This document shows, one piece after another, positions 59,351 through 64,000 of a DNA stretch of 64,000 nt. The first letter of the stretch is position 1, and each line of letters begins with the position of its first letter. The translations under genes were made by a program, and so were the position numbers. The notes below the pieces were generated by a model, which was given only the letters and a program-made list of their open reading frames with translations, was not told the DNA's origin and made no database searches. This DNA is from Arthrobotrys musiformis (taxonomy: Eukaryota > Ascomycota > Orbiliomycetes > Orbiliales > Orbiliaceae), in assembly GCA_036971715.1 (NCBI GenBank), contig JAVHJL010000004.1, positions 124,001-188,000 of the forward strand, in the 5' to 3' direction.

Positions 59351-60345
59351 GTGGACCGACCAAGCACCATCCGTGGGGGGCCGAGGATCCAGCCGAAAAC
59401 TAATATCTCCAACTTGCCCCTCGAACTTCATTTGGAGATACTAAACCATTTAGGGCACTGGACGCACTATCTGGTTGCATCCCAGGTTTGCCAGGCTTGG
59501 CGTGAACTTCTCAAGAAGTATCGTGATCCCTCGGTATATTATCGACCACCAAAAAACTTCCATGCTGCCCCAGCACGGAGGTTGAAGTGAGTCTGCACTC
59601 TCACGAGATGTTGTCGTACCCACCTTACTTTGTGTGACCTTTTTTTTTTTTTTTTTTTTCCCTCCCTCCCTCCCACACGCTAACAATACTGAACATGGCA
59701 GGCACCCAGGACCACCCCGTCGCGAAATATTCCGAGCCCAGCATCACCTTCTCTTCCAAGAATGCACGATCGCTTATCGCTGTTGTCCTTTGACCAACGA
59801 GCGCCAGATTAAAATAGCTCCAGGGTGGACCTCGAGATTATATGCCAATTTTAGTCCTCATTGCTCCCTAAATCATGGAACTCGAGCTGAATTCTATAAA
59901 TTCAGTTATTACTCTTTACTCTCCCGCAGTATCGCGTCAGATCAACCAGGGTTAGCCAACCAGATGCCTTTGTATTCGCTACAGTTTGACCGGATGTGTT
60001 CGACAACATACATTTCGATCGGCGTTGGGCAAAAACGGCCAATATATGACAATTGCGCACACCCTCGACAAACTACTTGAATCTTATAGGGAATGCTTCC
60101 AGTTTACCTGCACCTGTTGCGATAAAATCTACGAAGCAAAAGATCTAGTGAATCCTGGCCTATAAAAGGAACAGGATATCGTTGTGGACAGGTGGCCGTG
60201 GATTGACAATGATTGGAAGAGGCCCAGATCCGAATACGAAGAGTTCAGGAAACAGTGTAGAGATTTTGGCATCATCATACAGGCATGGGCGAGTAGGGAA
60301 AGTCCAGGGACCATGACTTTAAGCTTTGAGGATTTGTCTAGGTGA
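59351..60345 (+). pseudogene. Decayed F-box gene
   Basis: An F-box is readable at 59402-59505: ISNLPLELHLEILNHLGHWT, then YLVASQVCQAWRELL. A 115-nt intron (59587-59701, GTGAGT...GGCAG, containing 20 T) joins RRLK to HPGPPRREIFRAQHH. The frame then runs to a stop at 60080. The homologous continuation switches to the +1 frame near 60056 (HTLDKLLESYRECFQFTCTC) and ends in a stop at about 60169. A third frame then gives the family-like tail WPWIDNDWKRPRSEYEEF ... GTMTLSFEDLSR, stop 60343-60345. There is also no in-frame ATG between the upstream TAA (about 59325) and the F-box. Two frame changes plus the missing start point to a pseudogene, although an unusual exon structure with an upstream first exon cannot be fully excluded. 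It sits beside two intact F-box genes and is probably a degenerating paralogue. Confidence 0.65.
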
Positions 60346-60994
60346 CCGCTCGTTCTGGTAGCGGACCCGCCTTCAGCACTGCGGCCGTGGTACTCATGAA
60401 CTGGCATACCTCAGTACTATTAGTGGGTACCTAGGTATATACACAGATGTGCCTGGACGTACGCACGTATAAATACACCTCAGAAATCATGCAAAGACCC
60501 TATACATGAAATATTCTAAGTAACCACCGCGCGTCGGCTGAATTGTCTATGTGCTTATATCGTAGGTCCGGAACTATCGTCGTACAGCTTGCCATTGACA
60601 GCTAGTCTCGGCTCCAGATTGATGCCCATAACGAGTGGCCTCAAACTATGGTGCAGCCGTCGTGGTGGCGCATCCCGCCCATAAATCCCTAACTCAATCA
60701 AGCCAGGTCAAACCAATTTCAGCCCAAGCTTAGCTTACAATAGGTATGCGTCATGTAATTTATAAACCTGCAGCAGCCCGTAAAACTCAGCCTCGTGCCA
60801 GAAAATCGGCAGCCCCGAACGTAAATCTACTTATGTACATATCCCGAAGCTTGAAGGGTAACCCTCTTTCGAATACTATATATTCTCACACGCTCGCCGA
60901 CGCATATCGAAACGCGAAAGAACTTCGGGTAGATGTATTAACTTGGATCATTTCGAAAGAAAACCAATAACTGACAACACGCCGCAATTCCAAA
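60346..60994. other. Intergenic spacer
   Basis: About 650 bases without a supported gene; it includes the promoter of the F-box gene at 60995. Confidence 0.5.
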
Positions 60995-61996
60995 ATGCCA
61001 CAACCAGCACCCACGGGAGTGCGTTCGCTCCCCGTCGAGCTCCACATCATGATCCTTTCGCACCTCTCATATCTAGACCACATAGCCTGCGAGACCGTCC
61101 TACCGGTCTGGTTCAGCCTCATCAGTGACCCTGCCACATTCTCACATCGTTATACCCAGTCAAAGCTCCGCTATACAATGACATACCCCGACGAACGTTA
61201 CTTGATACACGGACTCCTTCGGGACTGTTACTTCATAGTCCATTCCCAGCCGGAGTCTAAGAAGGCCATGCGAGAGTCCAATTCAACGGTCGTGACACTC
61301 ATCCCCGTAACAGCAATGAGTCCCAAGGAGTCGGATCAATATCCCAGCAGTTTCCTTTTCTTAGATCAGAATCCGCTGGAATTTCGTTCACTCTCTAATA
61401 TACCAGGCGCAATGACATTTACAGACGCGCCATTCCTCGATGACCCCGTTTGGGTTGATAATTGCAATTCGTCACCTGGTGATGGGCCGGATTGCGATAT
61501 TTGGTTCTATCCAACTGGTTGTGGCCACCGGTTGGGTTCTATCGAACTCCCAGCGAGAGCATTCACAATCAGGGACATGTTATCACAATGCATCTCCCAC
61601 GCTGCTACAACCTCCAAGTTATCCGCAAATGGCTGTCCAGAATGCTGGGAAGCTTGCAAGGATAAGGATATAGTCCACGTACCCGAAAATATAAAGCCGA
61701 TATACCTCCAAAGGGAACATATCGCGAACTGGACATATCGAAACCCGAGAAAGCACTGGATGGGTATATTTGCCTTTGAGCGATACTTCGTTAGCGTACA
61801 GGACATCAATGACGGGGAGGTATGCGGGAAACTAGTGAAGCCGTGGCATTGGACATCGTTTTGGAATCAGATCATTTACGATGCGGAAAGGTGGGCGCCG
61901 ACGAACGAGGGTAGCGGATGCGTACTCTTGGGATTGGATGATAAAAAATACGACGCAAATTCTAAGGAGAGTGTCCGACCAGGATATTTCTGGTGA
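60995..61996 (+). CDS. F-box protein
   Basis: A single exon of 333 codons. The F-box is at about residues 9-45: VRSLPVELHIMILSHLSYLD, then HIACETVLPVWFSLI. The usual VCxxW is VLPVW, so one conserved Cys is replaced. The middle contains a Cys-bearing segment (CDIWFYPTGCGHRLG and NGCPECWEACKD), which could form a small metal-binding or disulphide region. The C-terminal part is Trp-rich: REHIANWTYRNPRKHWMGIF and KLVKPWHWTSFWNQII. Expected role: SCF ligase adaptor, by family. The ATG at 60995 (CCAAAATG) directly precedes the F-box. It lies between the F-box pseudogene and the F-box gene at 62559, all on the same strand. Confidence 0.83.
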   Translation: MPQPAPTGVRSLPVELHIMILSHLSYLDHIACETVLPVWFSLISDPATFSHRYTQSKLRYTMTYPDERYLIHGLLRDCYFIVHSQPESKKAMRESNSTVVTLIPVTAMSPKESDQYPSSFLFLDQNPLEFRSLSNIPGAMTFTDAPFLDDPVWVDNCNSSPGDGPDCDIWFYPTGCGHRLGSIELPARAFTIRDMLSQCISHAATTSKLSANGCPECWEACKDKDIVHVPENIKPIYLQREHIANWTYRNPRKHWMGIFAFERYFVSVQDINDGEVCGKLVKPWHWTSFWNQIIYDAERWAPTNEGSGCVLLGLDDKKYDANSKESVRPGYFW

Positions 61997-62558
61997 CATG
62001 ACACCGAAATGACGAAATTCGATATTGGATCAACTTGACGCTCAGGCGTAACGCTATCTATAGTCGCGCATGAATACCATGCCTGGGAAAGTTTACTTGT
62101 AGACCCGCGGACACCACTTATAACAATATTACGAGGGTGATAAGTGCAGAATTGACTTGTAATGCTATTCTGATTATGACTGCTAGCCTAACATGTCGAC
62201 GCTTATTCCTGAACTACCGGCAGCGGTGTTATATACGTTATACGTAAGATCCACGCGGACGCTTAGCCAGTTACCTTGTAGAACTGACGAGGCCTCACCA
62301 CCCTCTGTATACGTATATCAACACTGCATATGCAACGCATTTCGATAAATCTTAAAATTAATATCTCTGCTCAAATGCGCCCCAAATCAACAGATTTAAA
62401 GGGCTCTACCGGCAACTAGGTACACATTAGGCCACCTATTACCAAATAAACATCGCCACAGGACAATACCGTCAGCCCTTCGAAGCCATCGAGTCATCAC
62501 GACCACAAAGTCAAGGGCTTCCAAATTCCAACAAACACAACACATATACTACCCCACA
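61997..62558. other. Intergenic spacer between tandem F-box genes
   Basis: 560 bases hold the 3' region of one F-box gene and the promoter of the next. No gene is seen. Confidence 0.5.
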
Positions 62559-63335
62559 ATGCCCATAACCACGTTCCCCTCCGAACTCCTCATCAACATA
62601 TTCTCCTTTCTCCCCTGGCAAGACCACCTAGCTGCGTCTAAAGTCTGCCGCCTTTGGTCTTCAATATTTCTTTCCGAGCCCACAAAATCATACCGTTACG
62701 TTCGCATAAACCCTCAAGCAGCACCCTACCCGCGAATACACAACCTCTTCCTCAACATCGGTCTCGAATGCACCATCGATATCTTCACCGGTCACATTTC
62801 AAAAATAATTTTTGTGAGGAACGAAGACGAGGGTATAACAGATGACCAAGACCGACAGGAGGCTACACTCGATCTAAGAGATACTGGGATTATCCAAGAA
62901 CCACTTCTACATTTCCAAGGATGGAGGTACGAAGACGAGATCAGAGAGAAGGAGTGGAAGATGGGAGTCTGCATTATGTGGAACCAGTTGGGTTACGAAT
63001 ACGGCGGTCAGAAAGATCGTCAGATATATCGACAGGATTGGTTTAACTTCGTCCAAAACGATGGACATGGCGAGATTGCGGGCGATATCATTCGTGGTGA
63101 AGTGGATATGGATATCTCGGTGGAAGCCTTCATCGGTATTCTTTGTAGGCACATTTTAAAATTCGACGCACTGAAGGTACCCGGGAAGACTGATATGAGG
63201 CTGAGGTTGGGGATGTACGATCGTATGGGTATCGTTATTATCCGCAACGTGCATGAGGTGTCTGGGGTTTTCGACCTTAGCTTAGACCACGTCGGCCGAA
63301 TGTGCGTTGGAGATAAAGCTTGGATTGATGAATAG
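62559..63335 (+). CDS. F-box protein
   Basis: A single exon of 258 codons. It has a well-kept F-box at residues 2-38: PITTFPSELLINIFSFLPWQ, then DHLAASKVCRLWSSIFL. The rest contains DLRDTGIIQEPLLHFQGWRY, KMGVCIMWNQLGYEYGG and, near the end, SVEAFIGILCRHILKF, which matches in position and style the 'FIEAIRGHI' segment of the F-box gene at 29055. This suggests that the two share a tail as well as the F-box. Expected role: Skp1-binding adaptor of an SCF ubiquitin ligase. The start at 62559 (CCACAATG) is immediately before the F-box, as in the other members. Confidence 0.87.
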   Translation: MPITTFPSELLINIFSFLPWQDHLAASKVCRLWSSIFLSEPTKSYRYVRINPQAAPYPRIHNLFLNIGLECTIDIFTGHISKIIFVRNEDEGITDDQDRQEATLDLRDTGIIQEPLLHFQGWRYEDEIREKEWKMGVCIMWNQLGYEYGGQKDRQIYRQDWFNFVQNDGHGEIAGDIIRGEVDMDISVEAFIGILCRHILKFDALKVPGKTDMRLRLGMYDRMGIVIIRNVHEVSGVFDLSLDHVGRMCVGDKAWIDE

Positions 63336-63540
63336 GGTTTCCAGATTGGCTTCGCTCCTACTGGTCCAAAGGGCCGAAACTTTGTATCTTCACGAAAGAA
63401 ATAATGATAGTATTAATTTATCTGCAGCCCCATCATAAGGGCAAGAGGATTTCCATCAACTAAGAATAACTCCTGTGCAAATCGTTTAAACGCCCGGGCC
63501 TGCAATAATAAACGCGGCCAATAAAAAAGACAAAAAAGGG

Positions 63541-63564
63541 AAGAAGAAGAAGAAGAAGAAGAAG
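63541..63564. repeat. (AAG)n microsatellite
   Basis: Eight AAG units lie between the last F-box gene and the convergent MFS transporter. Confidence 0.85.
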
Positions 63565-63608
63565 ACTATAGCTCTCCAAACGCCATTAAACCCCTCCTCT
63601 AAACTTTT

Positions 63609-64000
63609 TCAATGCGCGAACCGAAAATCCCTTCTTTTATTCCCTGAATCCGTTGTAGTCTCCAGATAATGAATCTTTTCGTCCATACTCATCGAATCCC
63701 ACACTTTGTCTCGCGACCGATTTCTCCATAGGTAGTAACATTTGCCGAGGGAATAGACGACTATATTCATGCAGCATATTGCAATAAGTTGTTTGTTTCC
63801 TCGTCGGTCTATCGGACGGGTTTGTGAGCTTTTGTAACGTTGTGGTAAAGCTGGAAGAGTTTGGGCACTCACACTCTGGTTTATCGTCTTCACGATAGAT
63901 ATTGGAATACACCACTCTAGCGAGCTGTACCATCATGTTGTAAAGCGCAGCAGAGACAGCTCTAGTACGGACGGAGTTGGAGTTTCGGTTTGCCCAGCCG
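63609..64000 (-). CDS. Dal5-like MFS transporter, 3' part (cut by window edge)
   Basis: Two exons are visible: 64000-63873 (continuing beyond the window) and 63808-63609, joined across a 64-nt intron (GTGAGT...GATAG). The spliced frame reads GWANRNSNSVRTRAVSAALY, then NMMVQLARVVYSNIYREDDK and PEYRRGNKQLIAICCMNIVV, ending with KCYYLWRNRSRDKVWDSMS and TTDSGNKRRDFRFAH-stop. 'NSVRTR...NIYREDDKPxYRRGN' and the terminal 'GNKRxDFRFAH' are hallmarks of the anion:cation symporter (Dal5/allantoate-nicotinate) branch of the MFS. The transporter probably imports a carboxylate or amide nutrient across the plasma membrane. Only about 108 C-terminal residues (the last one or two TM segments and the cytosolic tail) are inside the window, so the substrate cannot be judged. 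Confidence 0.85.

Noticed and set aside
1..64000. CRISPR arrays, insertion sequences or bacterial-type operons
   Set aside because: The window is clearly eukaryotic; no regularly spaced repeats or recognisable transposase, reverse transcriptase or integrase motifs were found.

Overview
This window is nuclear DNA from a filamentous ascomycete (Pezizomycotina). The evidence is short GT-AG introns (mostly 57-130 nt) with CTAAC/CTAAT branch points, a Zn2Cys6/fungal_trans regulator, a LaeA-like methyltransferase, fungal MFS families and a STAND/NLR-type receptor. Repeated F-box genes of the 'LPxEL...LPWRD...VCxxWR' type and many long homopolymer tracts are compatible with an Orbiliomycetes-like genome, but that placement is only an inference. 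Exon structures were built by hand from splice signals, reading frame and family alignment.

Left part (1-11 kb): a DHA2-type MFS drug exporter (minus) stands head to head with a Zn2Cys6 transcription factor (plus), a typical efflux pump/local regulator pair. Next is a nine-exon MFS sugar transporter (minus) with a 16-nt microexon. From about 10.9 to 23.4 kb there is a gene-poor stretch with no recognisable gene.

Middle (23-41.5 kb): a secreted double-fasciclin protein with a long Pro/Gly/His-rich stalk; a small secreted protein; two F-box genes; the ribosome-biogenesis J-protein JJJ1, tail to tail with a NYN-domain putative nuclease; then two more F-box genes.

Right part (42-64 kb): a ten-exon gene of about 1,860 codons (minus) encodes an NLR-like protein: N-terminal helical domain, NACHT NTPase, ankyrin repeats and a C-terminal SPRY domain that is only visible after splicing. 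It is followed by ribosomal protein S8, an SFH5-type phosphatidylinositol transfer protein and a LaeA-like methyltransferase rebuilt from 12 exons (all minus). Then come a decayed F-box pseudogene, two intact F-box genes and the 3' end of a Dal5-type MFS transporter cut by the window edge.

Housekeeping genes (RPS8, JJJ1, SFH5) are interspersed with fast-evolving accessory families (F-box, NLR, secreted proteins). The most notable items are the NACHT-ANK-SPRY receptor, the seven-locus F-box cluster with a decaying member, the divergent MFS/regulator pair and the fasciclin adhesin-like protein.
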